From Thermomonas sp. XSG (GTDB taxonomy: Bacteria; Pseudomonadota; Gammaproteobacteria; Xanthomonadales; Xanthomonadaceae): DNA of 64,000 nucleotides. Positions 46,481 through 54,944 of the stretch are shown piece after piece. The stretch is from the NCBI RefSeq assembly GCF_014678725.1, contig NZ_CP061497.1, forward strand, positions 2,434,001-2,498,000, read 5' to 3'. Under the pieces are notes generated by a model. The model was not told where the DNA came from. It saw only the letters and a program-made list of their open reading frames with translations, and made no database searches. The stretch's first letter is position 1. Each line of letters opens with the position of its first letter. The position numbers and the translations under genes were made by a program.

Positions 46481-46504
46481 ACGCCCCTGCAGCAGGCGCG
46501 TGGC

Positions 46505-47878
46505 TCAGACGTCCAGCTGCATCCCCGGCCGCGCCAGCACCGCCTGCACGCCGTGGGCCTCGTGGATCTCGCCGGCCAGCGCCTCGCGCGCAAGGTCCTC
46601 GCCGTGCACCAGCGCTACCGGCGGCGGCGTGCTGAAACCGGCGTACCAGTCCAGCAGGCCGTGCTGGTCGGCGTGCGCGGACAGTCCGCCCACCGTGTGC
46701 CGGTGGGCATTCACGCGCACGTCGTAGCCGTGGATGCGCACCCAGCGCGCGCCGTCCACCAGCCGCCGGCCGATGGTGCCCTCGGCCTGGAAGCCGACGA
46801 ACACCATCCGCGTCTGCCGCTTGGGCAGGCACTGGCGCATGTGGTGGAGGATGCGGCCGCCGCTGGCCATGCCGTTGCCGGCGATGATGATCGCGCCGCC
46901 GTGGATGCGGTTGATCGCCATTGATTCCTCGGCGGTTTCGGTGACGCGCAGGTTGGGCAGGCGGAACGGATTGGGCGTGCCGCGCCACACCTCGCGCGCT
47001 TCGGCGTCGAACAGGGCGTGGTGGCGGTCGTACACCTGCACCACCTTCGAAGCCATCGGGCTGTCGAGGAAAATCCGCCAGCGCGACATGTCCCAGTCGT
47101 TCCAGTGGCGGGCGAACCAGTACAGCAGCTCCTGCGTGCGGCCCACCGCGAACGCCGGGATCAGCACGTTGCCGCCGTCGCGCCAGGCAGCTTCGAAGAT
47201 CTCGCCCAGCTCGCGCACGGTTTCGTCGCGCTCGCGGTGGTTGCGGTTGCCGTAGGTGGATTCCAGCAGCAGCAGGTCGGCCTCGGCGATCTGCACGGGA
47301 TCGCGCAGGATCGGCGCGTTGCGCATGCCGAGGTCGCCGGAGAACACCAGTTTCCTGCCGTCGGCCCACAGCTCCACGATGCTGGACCCGAGGATGTGGC
47401 CGGCATCGCGGAAGGCGACCTCGATGCCGGGGAACAGTTCGGTACGCGTCGCGTAGGGCAGGGGGCGCAGCTGCGAGAGCGCGCCGCGCACGTCCTCGCG
47501 GGTATACAGCGGCATCGCCTTCGGCTGGCCCGGCTTGCGCTTGCGGTTGCTGCGCTCGGCGTCGTTTTCCTGCAGCGTGGCCGAATCCATCAGCATGATC
47601 GGCAGCAGGTCGACGGTGGCTGCCTGCGCGTAGATCGGGCCGTCGAAGCCGGACAGGGTCAGCCGCGGGACGCGGCCGACGTGGTCGATGTGGCCATGGC
47701 TCAGGATCAGCGCATCGATGCTGGCGGGGTCGAACGGGAACGGCGCGAAGTTGCGTTCGTCGGCTTCCGGGCTTCCCTGGACCAGCCCGCAGTCGATCAG
47801 GATGCGCCGGCCGGCGGCTTCAACCAGATGCATCGAGCCAGTGACTTCACCGGCTGCTCCGTGGAAATGCACGCGCAT
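46505..47878 (-). CDS. Beta-CASP metallo-beta-lactamase RNA-processing nuclease family
   Basis: A 457-residue enzyme. The metallo-beta-lactamase core has HFHGAAGEVTGSMHLVE, HxHxDH in LSHGHIDHVGRV, the His in DAGHILGSS and the Asp in FSGDLGMR. The beta-CASP insert follows from about residue 220 (LIPAFAVGRTQELLYWFA, IFLDSPMASKVVQVY), and the C-terminal motif GGLSAHADQ completes the site. This architecture matches CPSF-73/YSH1-like mRNA nucleases found in many bacteria; the physiological RNA is unknown. The ATG at 47878 starts the domain exactly. The frame remains open far upstream only because it is antisense to the M16 genes. Confidence 0.92.
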   Translation of the reverse strand: MRVHFHGAAGEVTGSMHLVEAAGRRILIDCGLVQGSPEADERNFAPFPFDPASIDALILSHGHIDHVGRVPRLTLSGFDGPIYAQAATVDLLPIMLMDSATLQENDAERSNRKRKPGQPKAMPLYTREDVRGALSQLRPLPYATRTELFPGIEVAFRDAGHILGSSIVELWADGRKLVFSGDLGMRNAPILRDPVQIAEADLLLLESTYGNRNHRERDETVRELGEIFEAAWRDGGNVLIPAFAVGRTQELLYWFARHWNDWDMSRWRIFLDSPMASKVVQVYDRHHALFDAEAREVWRGTPNPFRLPNLRVTETAEESMAINRIHGGAIIIAGNGMASGGRILHHMRQCLPKRQTRMVFVGFQAEGTIGRRLVDGARWVRIHGYDVRVNAHRHTVGGLSAHADQHGLLDWYAGFSTPPPVALVHGEDLAREALAGEIHEAHGVQAVLARPGMQLDV

Positions 47879-47995
47879 GCGCTTGTCCGTTCCGTTGCGT
47901 TGCCGCAGGTTAACCCAGCAACCCCCACTTCCGGCAGATGGCGATGCGCGCGCGGGTGCGGCAATGTATGCCGCCTGCAAAACGGGAAACCACCC

Positions 47996-49372
47996 ATGCG
48001 TCTGCTTTCCATCGCCTGTGCGCTCGCACTGGGCACCGCGGCTTCCGCCGCCCCGGCCGCCACGCCCGCCCCGGCCGCGGCCGCCGTCCCCGGCAGCGAG
48101 GCCATCGCCAGCAAAACTTTGGCCAACGGGCTGAAGATCATCGTCTGGCCGGACCACGACATCCCCAACGCCAACTACTACACCTTCTACAAGGTCGGCA
48201 GCCGCAACGAGCGCGCCGGCATCACCGGCCTCGCGCACTTCTTCGAACACATGATGTTCAACGGCACCACCCGCCGCGCGCCGGGCGAATTCGACCGCAC
48301 CATGGAGGCGGCCGGCGGCAGCAACAACGCCAGCACCAGCAACGACCTGACCATCTATACGGACTGGTTCCCGTCCAGCGCGCTGGAGGCGATCTTCGAC
48401 CTCGAAGGCGACCGCATGGCCAACCTGTCGTTCGACCCCAAGGTGGTGGAAAGCGAGCGCGGCGTGGTCTACAGCGAGCGCCGCTCCAGCGTCGACAACG
48501 ACAGCATGGGCACGCTGATGGAGCAGATGCAGGCCACCGCCTACGTCGCGCATCCCTACCAGATCCCCACCATCGGCTGGCCCAGCGACATCGAGCGCTG
48601 GAAGACCGAGGACCTCAAGCAGTTCTTCAAGACCTACTACGCGCCCAACAACGCGGTGCTGGTGGTGGCGGGCGATGTCGAGCCGGCGCAGGTCTTCGCG
48701 CTGGCCGACAGGTACCTGGCCGCGCTGCCGCGGCAGCCGGAACCGACCCCGATCACCACGGTGGAGCCGGAGCAGCTGGGCGAGCGTCGCATCACCGTGG
48801 AGCGCGGCGATGCACAGTCGCCCATCCTGGCCTACGCCTTCCACAGCGGCATCGGCGCCGGCAGCAAGGACTATCCGGCGCTGGAACTTTTGACCACCAT
48901 CCTGGCGCAGGGCCAGTCCTCGCGCCTGCACCAGCGGCTGGTCGAGCGCGAACAGGTGGCGGTGGATGCCGGTGCGTTCGCCGAGGCCGGTTTCGACCCG
49001 GGCCTGCTGTGGGTCTACGCGATGCTGCCGCCCGGCGGCGACCTGGCGAAGGCCGAGGCGCTGCTGGACGAGGAACTGGCGAAGATCGCCCGCGACGGCG
49101 TGACCGCCGCCGAGCTGGACAAGGCGCGCAACCTGAAGTTGTCCGCGTTCTGGCGCGGCATGGCCACCATCAACGGCAAGGCGCGCGCACTGGGCACCGC
49201 CGAGGTGTTCGAGGGCGACTACCGCAAGGCCTTCGACGAACCCGCCGCCTTCGAGGCCGTCACCGCCGCCCAGGTGCAGGCGCTGGCCGCAAGGATCCTG
49301 CGCAGGCAGAACCGCACCACCGGCCTGCTGCAACCCGTCGCCGCGCCCGCGGCCAACAAGGAGGGCGTTTGA
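47996..49372 (+). CDS. M16 zinc peptidase, catalytic subunit
   Basis: A 458-residue exported peptidase with an alanine- and proline-rich signal region (MRLLSIACALALGTAASA). The inverted zinc motif HxxEH is in LAHFFEHMMFNGT, and the downstream glutamate is supplied in the ESERGVVYSERRSS stretch. Family blocks continue with YYAPNNAVLVVAGDVE. It pairs with the next gene, which overlaps its stop (TGATG). Such pairs form heterodimeric or clam-shell peptidases in the periplasm. Confidence 0.94.
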   Translation: MRLLSIACALALGTAASAAPAATPAPAAAAVPGSEAIASKTLANGLKIIVWPDHDIPNANYYTFYKVGSRNERAGITGLAHFFEHMMFNGTTRRAPGEFDRTMEAAGGSNNASTSNDLTIYTDWFPSSALEAIFDLEGDRMANLSFDPKVVESERGVVYSERRSSVDNDSMGTLMEQMQATAYVAHPYQIPTIGWPSDIERWKTEDLKQFFKTYYAPNNAVLVVAGDVEPAQVFALADRYLAALPRQPEPTPITTVEPEQLGERRITVERGDAQSPILAYAFHSGIGAGSKDYPALELLTTILAQGQSSRLHQRLVEREQVAVDAGAFAEAGFDPGLLWVYAMLPPGGDLAKAEALLDEELAKIARDGVTAAELDKARNLKLSAFWRGMATINGKARALGTAEVFEGDYRKAFDEPAAFEAVTAAQVQALAARILRRQNRTTGLLQPVAAPAANKEGV

Positions 49373-50766
49373 TGAGCGGCCTGCGTTTCGTGTTCGCGGC
49401 GCTGGCCGCATTCGCCTTCGGCAGCGCCACGGCTGCTGCCGACATCAAGCTGCCGGACTACCAGACCGTCCGGCTGGACAACGGCGCCACCCTGCTGCTG
49501 ACCCCACGCAAGGACGTGCCGATGGTCGCGGCTACCGTGCTGGTGCGCGGCGGTGCGCTGGCCGACCCGGCCGGCAAGGAGGGTACCGCCGGCCTGCTGG
49601 CGGAGATGCTGTCCAAGGGCGCGGGCAGCCGCGATGCGCTGGCCTTCGCGCAGGCGGTGGATGGCGCCGGCGGCAACCTCGACTTCGGCAGTTCCAGCGA
49701 GGCGCTCACCGCCAACGCGCAGTTCCTGTCGAAGGACACCGGGCTCATGCTGTCGCTGCTGGCCGATGCGCTGCTGCGTCCGGCGATGGCGCCGGCCGAG
49801 TTCGACAAGCTGCGCAAGCGCGCCATCGACGGGATCGCGAGCGCCAAGGATTCCGACCCGCGCCGGCTGATCGGCCTGTATGCCAGCGGCTGGTTGTTCC
49901 GCGGGCATCCCTATGGGCGTCCGGCCGGTGGCGACGAAACCAGCTTGGCCACCGTTACCCTGGACGACCTGCAGGCGTTCCGTCGCCAGCAGATGGGGGG
50001 TGACCGCCTGATCATCTCGATCGCCGGCGACTTCGATCCTGCCGCCGTGACCGCGCAGGTGAGGCAGGCGTTCGGCGGCTGGGCCAAGGCGGAAGGCGCA
50101 TTGCCGCAGGTCGCGGCGAAGGCCCGGGAAAGCGGTCGCCGTGTCCTGCTGGTCGACAAGCCCGGCGCCACCCAGACCTATTTCTCGCTGGGCAACGTCG
50201 GCAGCCAGCGCAGCGACCCGGCCCGTGCCGCGCAGGATCTGGTGCAGACCGCGTTCGGTGGTCGCTTCACCTCGATGCTCAATACCGAGCTGCGGGTGAA
50301 GTCCGGCCTGACCTACGGCGCCAGCGCGCAGCTGCCGCGCCCGCGCCACCCGGGTGCCGCCCAGATCACCAGCTTCACCAAGACCGATTCCACCAAGGCC
50401 GCGATCGACCTGGCCATCGCCACCCTCGACCGCCTGCACAAGGACGGGCTGGACGCCGCCACCCTGCAGTCGGCCAGGAACTACATCGCCGGACAGTTCG
50501 CGCCGAGCATGGAAACCGCGCCGCAGTTGGCCAGCGCCATCGCCTGGCTGGCCCTGTACGGCGACGGCCGCGACTACATCGACGGCTACCTCGGGCAGGT
50601 GGCCGCCGCCACGCCGGCGCAGGTGGCAGAGGCGCGCGCGGTGTTCCCGGCCAGTGGCGACCTGGTGATCGTGGCGATCGGCGATGCGGCGAAGATCCGC
50701 ACGGTGATGCAGGGTTACGGCCCGGTCACCGAGATGAAACTGACCGATCCGCGCTTTTCACCCTGA
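49372..50766 (+). CDS. M16 family protein, non-catalytic partner
   Basis: A 464-residue exported protein (signal MSGLRFVFAALAAFAFGSATAAA). It shares the M16 fold, as in VRGGALADPAGKEGTAGLLAEML, HPYGRPAGGDETSL and NVGSQRSDPARAAQDLV. However, the HxxEH zinc motif is absent (GLLAEML in that place), so it should not bind zinc. As with mitochondrial processing peptidase and other bacterial pairs, it probably binds substrate and completes the chamber of the catalytic subunit. It is translationally coupled to that gene, and a terminator follows 70 bp after its stop. Confidence 0.93.
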   Translation: MSGLRFVFAALAAFAFGSATAAADIKLPDYQTVRLDNGATLLLTPRKDVPMVAATVLVRGGALADPAGKEGTAGLLAEMLSKGAGSRDALAFAQAVDGAGGNLDFGSSSEALTANAQFLSKDTGLMLSLLADALLRPAMAPAEFDKLRKRAIDGIASAKDSDPRRLIGLYASGWLFRGHPYGRPAGGDETSLATVTLDDLQAFRRQQMGGDRLIISIAGDFDPAAVTAQVRQAFGGWAKAEGALPQVAAKARESGRRVLLVDKPGATQTYFSLGNVGSQRSDPARAAQDLVQTAFGGRFTSMLNTELRVKSGLTYGASAQLPRPRHPGAAQITSFTKTDSTKAAIDLAIATLDRLHKDGLDAATLQSARNYIAGQFAPSMETAPQLASAIAWLALYGDGRDYIDGYLGQVAAATPAQVAEARAVFPASGDLVIVAIGDAAKIRTVMQGYGPVTEMKLTDPRFSP

Positions 50767-50836
50767 ACGCGGGGCGGTGCCGGCGGCCATGACCTCCGGC
50801 ACCCTCCCGCGCGTCGGGCAGCCGATACAGTCCGAA

Positions 50837-50864
50837 GACGCGGCCAGGTGCCGCGTCTTTTTTT
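50837..50864 (+). terminator. Terminator of the M16 operon
   Basis: GACGCGGC, loop CAGGT, GCCGCGTC, then seven Ts. It lies only 28 bp before the GTG of the next gene, so that gene must be transcribed from within or after the hairpin or by read-through. Confidence 0.9.
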
Positions 50865-50892
50865 CATTCCCGCCTCGCCGGAGCCGCCTGCC

Positions 50893-52992
50893 GTGAACAC
50901 CCCGAAGTCCCTGCTGCTGTCCCTCGCCATCGCCACGGCGCTGGGCGCCTGCCAGAAACCGGCCGAACCGGCCGCCAACGCCGGCGCGGGCGACGCCAAG
51001 GCCGATCCGGCCGCCTACACCCTGGACGAATCCAAGCTCCCGCCGGTCAACCGCTTCCTGCCCGGCGACCTGGATCCGGCGAAGAACGCCTGCGCCGACT
51101 TCGGCGGCTACGTCAACGGCAAGTGGCTGGCCGCCAACGCGATCCCGGGCGACCGCACCAGCTGGGGTGCGTTCGAAATGCTGGACGAACGGTCGCAGGC
51201 GGTGCAGCGCCAGCTGGCCGAACAGGCCGCGGCCAGGGCCAACGCCAGCGGCATCGACAAGATCGTCGGTGATTTCTGGGCCGCCGGCATGGATGCGGCG
51301 AAGATCAACGCGCAGGGCATCGCGCCGCTGCAGTCGCGGCTGGACGCGATCGCCGCGCTCGACAGCCAGGACAAGATCGCCGATTACCTGCGCAGCAGCG
51401 CAGCCAAGGGCGAGAACCTGCTGTTCGGCTTCGGTCCCGAAGCGGACTTCAACGACCCGTCGATGAACATCGCCTACGCCGCCCAGGGCGGCCTGGGCCT
51501 GCCGGATCGCGGTTACTACTTCGACAAGGACAAGGCGGACAAGCTTGCCGCCTACCAGGCCCACATCGCCAAGGTGCTGGAGCTTTCCGGCGTCGAGGCT
51601 GCAGATGCCGCGGCCCAGGCCAAGGACGTGGTGGCCTTCGAAACCCGGCTGGCCAAGGTGTCCAAGTCCAGCGAGGAGATGTCGCGCGACGTCTCGCTGT
51701 ACTACAACCCGGTCAGCCCGGCCGACGCCGACAAGCTGACCCCCAACTTCCCGTGGACGAAGTTCTTCGAGGCCCAGGGCATCGCGGCGCCGAAGATGTT
51801 CTCGCTGGCCATCCCCGCCTTCCACCAGGAGGTCAGCAAGATGCTGGCCGAGGTACCGGCCGCGCAGTGGCAGAGCTACCTGCGCTTCCATACCGTGGAC
51901 GGCGCCTCGCCGTACCTGGCCGATGCGTTCGCCAACGAGCACTTCAACTTCTACGGCAAGGCCATGCGCGGCCAGAAGGAGATCAAGGAGCGCGGCAAGC
52001 GCGTGCTCGACACCCTCAACAGCAGCGCCGGCGAGGCGCTGGGGCAGATCTACGTCAAGGTCGCGTTCTCGCCGGAAGCCAAGGCGCGCATGCAGGAGCT
52101 GGTGAAGAACCTGTCGGAGGCGCTCAAGGTGCGGATCGGCGGGCTGGCCTGGATGGGTGATGCGACCAAGGCCAAGGCGATGGAGAAGTGGGCGAGCTTC
52201 ACGCCCAAGATCGGCTACCCGGACAAGTGGCGCGACTGGAGCGGGCTGGCCACCAGCCGCGACAGCTATATCGGCAACGTGCTGGCCGCCAATGCCTTCA
52301 ATTACCAGTGGATGCTGGGCAAGATCGGCAAGCCGGTGGACCGGACCGAATGGGGTATGAGCCCGCAGACGGTCAACGCCTATTACAACCCGCTGCAGAA
52401 CTAGATCGTGTTCCCGGCCGCCATCCTGCAGCCGCCGTTCTTCGATCCGGCGGCGGACGACGCGCTCAATTACGGCGGCATCGGCGCGGTGATCGGCCAC
52501 GAGATGACCCACGGCTATGACGATCAGGGCAGCCGCTTCGGCGCCACCTGCAAGTTCGAGAACTGGTGGAGCCCGGAGGATGCCAAGGGCTTCTCCAGCC
52601 GTACCGACAAGCTGATCGCGCAGTTCAACAGCTACCTCGCCGGCCCCGGCCAGTACGTCAACGGCAAGCTGACCCTGGGCGAGAACATCGCCGACCTGGG
52701 CGGCCTGGCCACCGCCTACGACGCCATGCGGAAGGCCACCGAAGGCAAGGACGACCCGAAGGCCGACGGCCTGAGCCGCGACCAGCGCTTCTTCCTGAAC
52801 TGGGGCACGGTGTGGCGCCGCAACTTCACCCCGGAAGAACTGAAGGTCCGGCTGACCACCGACCCGCATGCGCCGGCCAACTTCCGCGCCATCGGTGCAC
52901 CGTCCAACCTGCCGGCCTTCGCCAGCGCATTCGGTTGCAAGGCGGGCGATGCGATGGTGCGGGCGGACGGCCAGCAGGTGGTGATCTGGTAA
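50893..52992 (+). pseudogene. M13 family zinc metallopeptidase (PepO-like) interrupted by one in-frame stop
   Basis: A 699-codon gene read continuously in one frame except for TAG at 52402-52404 (codon 504). The GTG start gives a lipoprotein signal (ATALGAC, C18). The N-terminal M13 domain has KNACADFGGYVNGKWL and SYLRFHTVD. The stop falls inside the highly conserved NxIVFPAAILQPPFF block, where homologues have Glu or Gln, so one base change explains it. Everything needed for catalysis is downstream: zinc motif VIGHEMTHGYDDQGS, third ligand LGENIADLGG, and the terminal region ending in VVIW. The downstream frame is fully intact. Without read-through the product would lack its active site. A nonsense mutation, a sequence error or suppression are all possible. 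Confidence 0.88.
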
Positions 52993-53130
52993 CGCCTGGC
53001 GGCGCGTCCTAGCCGACAATTCCCGCCGGAATGCGGATGCATCCGGCGGCATCGCCGGCTGGGCGGGACGCCGCGCGGATGTTAGTGTCGCGCGCCAATA
53101 CCATTGCACCCACTGCGGGCGGAGAACGGC

Positions 53131-54777
53131 GTGACGGATTTGCTGCGGAACATGCGCCTGCGCACCGGCGGCGATGGCCCCTGGTGGCGGCCGCGCGTGT
53201 CCACGGAAGCGCTGGCCGCGCTGGCCAGCATCTGGTTCGCGCTCGTCCTCAACGGTCCGCTATGGGACGCGGTGCGGGCCGGCAGCGGTTCCCTGCGGGT
53301 GCTGCTGTCGCTGGGCGTGGCGGTGTTCGCGCTGCAGGCGCTGCTGTTCGGGCTGCTGTGCTGGGGCAGGCTGGCACGGCCGGTTCTGGCCCTGCTGCTG
53401 GTGGTGAGTGCGTTCGCCCACTGGTACATGACCCGCTACGCGGTGGTGCTGGATCCGGAAATGATCCGCAACGTGCTGGCAACCGACGTGGCCGAGAGCC
53501 GGGAGCTGGTATCGGTACGGATGCTCCTGCATGCGCTGCTGCTGGGCGTGCTGCCGGCCGTGGCGGTGCTGCTGACCCGCCCGCTGCCGGCGCGCAGTTG
53601 GCGGCGCGGGCTGCTGCGCCGTGCCGGCTTCCTGCTGGCGATGGCGCTGTTGGCCGGCGGCGCATTGGCAGCCTCCTCGCAGGGTGTGTTCTCGCTGATG
53701 CGCAGCGATCCCTCCCTGCGTTACCGGATCACTCCCGGTAACTACACCGTTTCGCTGGTGCGGGTATTGAAGCCCTCGAAGGCGAGGGGGCCGGTGAAGG
53801 TGGTCGGCGCCGATGCGCACCGGCCGCCCGCGGCGCTGGCACGCAAGCCGCGGCTGCTGGTGCTGGTGGTCGGCGAAACGGTGCGCGGCGACCATTGGGG
53901 ACTGAACGGCTACGGCCGCCAGACCACGCCGGAGCTGGCGGCGCGCGGGGTGGTCAATTTCCCCGATGTGACCGCCTGCGGCACCAGCACCGAAGTGTCG
54001 CTGCCGTGCATGTTCTCCCCGTTCGGGCGCGAACGTTACGACCGCGACGCCATCCGCGGCCACGAATCGCTGCTCGACGTCGCCGCCCGCGCCGGCGTGG
54101 GCGTGCTCTGGCGCGACAACCAGTCGGGCTGCAAGGGGATCTGCGTGCGCCAGCGCTCGGAGACGATGGGGCCGTCCGACGCCGCCGCGCTGTGCGCGGA
54201 CGGGCGCTGTTTCGACGAGATCCTGCTGTCCGGCCTGCAGGCCCGGATCGATGCCGTCCCGGGCGATGCACTGATCGTGCTGCACATGCTGGGCAACCAC
54301 GGCCCGAACTACTTCGAACGCTATCCGCCGAAGTTCGAACGTTGGACGCCGGTCTGCCGCACCGCAGAGCTGGGGCGCTGCACGCAGCAGGAAATCATCA
54401 ATGCCTACGACAACGCGATCCTCTATTCGGATGCGGTGCTGGGGCAGTTGATCGACCTGCTGGCGCAACAGCAGGGCCACGACGCGGCGATGCTGTACCT
54501 GTCCGACCACGGCGAATCGCTGGGCGAATACGGGCTGTTCCTGCACGGCGCGCCGCACGCCATCGCGCCGAAGCCCCAGCTGCATGTGCCGATGACGCTG
54601 TGGATGTCGCCCGGTTTCGTCGCCGGCGAGCGGCTTGACGCCGCCTGCCTGCGCGAGGCGGCGAAGCGGCCGGCCAGCCACGATCACCTGTTCTCGACCG
54701 TGCTGGGGGTGTTCGACGTGCAGACGTCGGTGTACCGCCCTGAACGGGATCTGCTGGGCGCCTGCCGGGCGCGCTGA
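53131..54777 (+). CDS. eptA: Phosphoethanolamine--lipid A transferase (EptA family)
   Basis: A 548-residue inner-membrane enzyme with five N-terminal hydrophobic helices (within residues 1-190) and a periplasmic sulfatase-fold catalytic domain. It transfers phosphoethanolamine to lipid A phosphate, a change that lowers cationic peptide and polymyxin binding. Seen: LVVGETVRGDHWGLNGYGR with the metal Glu, CGTSTEVSLPCMFS carrying the nucleophile Thr (residue 285), HMLGNHGPNYFERYP, and SDHGESLGEYGLFLHGAPHAIAP with Asp and His ligands. The GTG at 53131 was preferred because GGAG lies 8 nt before it. The gene sits alone, without a visible two-component system. It is intact while both neighbours carry in-frame stops. 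Confidence 0.94.
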   Translation: MTDLLRNMRLRTGGDGPWWRPRVSTEALAALASIWFALVLNGPLWDAVRAGSGSLRVLLSLGVAVFALQALLFGLLCWGRLARPVLALLLVVSAFAHWYMTRYAVVLDPEMIRNVLATDVAESRELVSVRMLLHALLLGVLPAVAVLLTRPLPARSWRRGLLRRAGFLLAMALLAGGALAASSQGVFSLMRSDPSLRYRITPGNYTVSLVRVLKPSKARGPVKVVGADAHRPPAALARKPRLLVLVVGETVRGDHWGLNGYGRQTTPELAARGVVNFPDVTACGTSTEVSLPCMFSPFGRERYDRDAIRGHESLLDVAARAGVGVLWRDNQSGCKGICVRQRSETMGPSDAAALCADGRCFDEILLSGLQARIDAVPGDALIVLHMLGNHGPNYFERYPPKFERWTPVCRTAELGRCTQQEIINAYDNAILYSDAVLGQLIDLLAQQQGHDAAMLYLSDHGESLGEYGLFLHGAPHAIAPKPQLHVPMTLWMSPGFVAGERLDAACLREAAKRPASHDHLFSTVLGVFDVQTSVYRPERDLLGACRAR

Positions 54778-54944
54778 AGCGCAGCGGACAGTTGTCAGGA
54801 AACCGTCAAGAAAAGTCCGTCGCTGCCGTTGACGTGGCAAGGGAGCGGATCGGGCCGCGTTGCCCTTGCGGTCGGTCGTGGCGGTTTCGCCGGGACGCGC
54901 GGCTGGTTCCGGTCCGGTGTCCACAACCTCCGCAGGTCCATACC

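Noticed and set aside
46505-49411. 968-residue version of the beta-CASP nuclease
   Set aside because: The extension is antisense to the first M16 gene; the domain starts cleanly at 47878.
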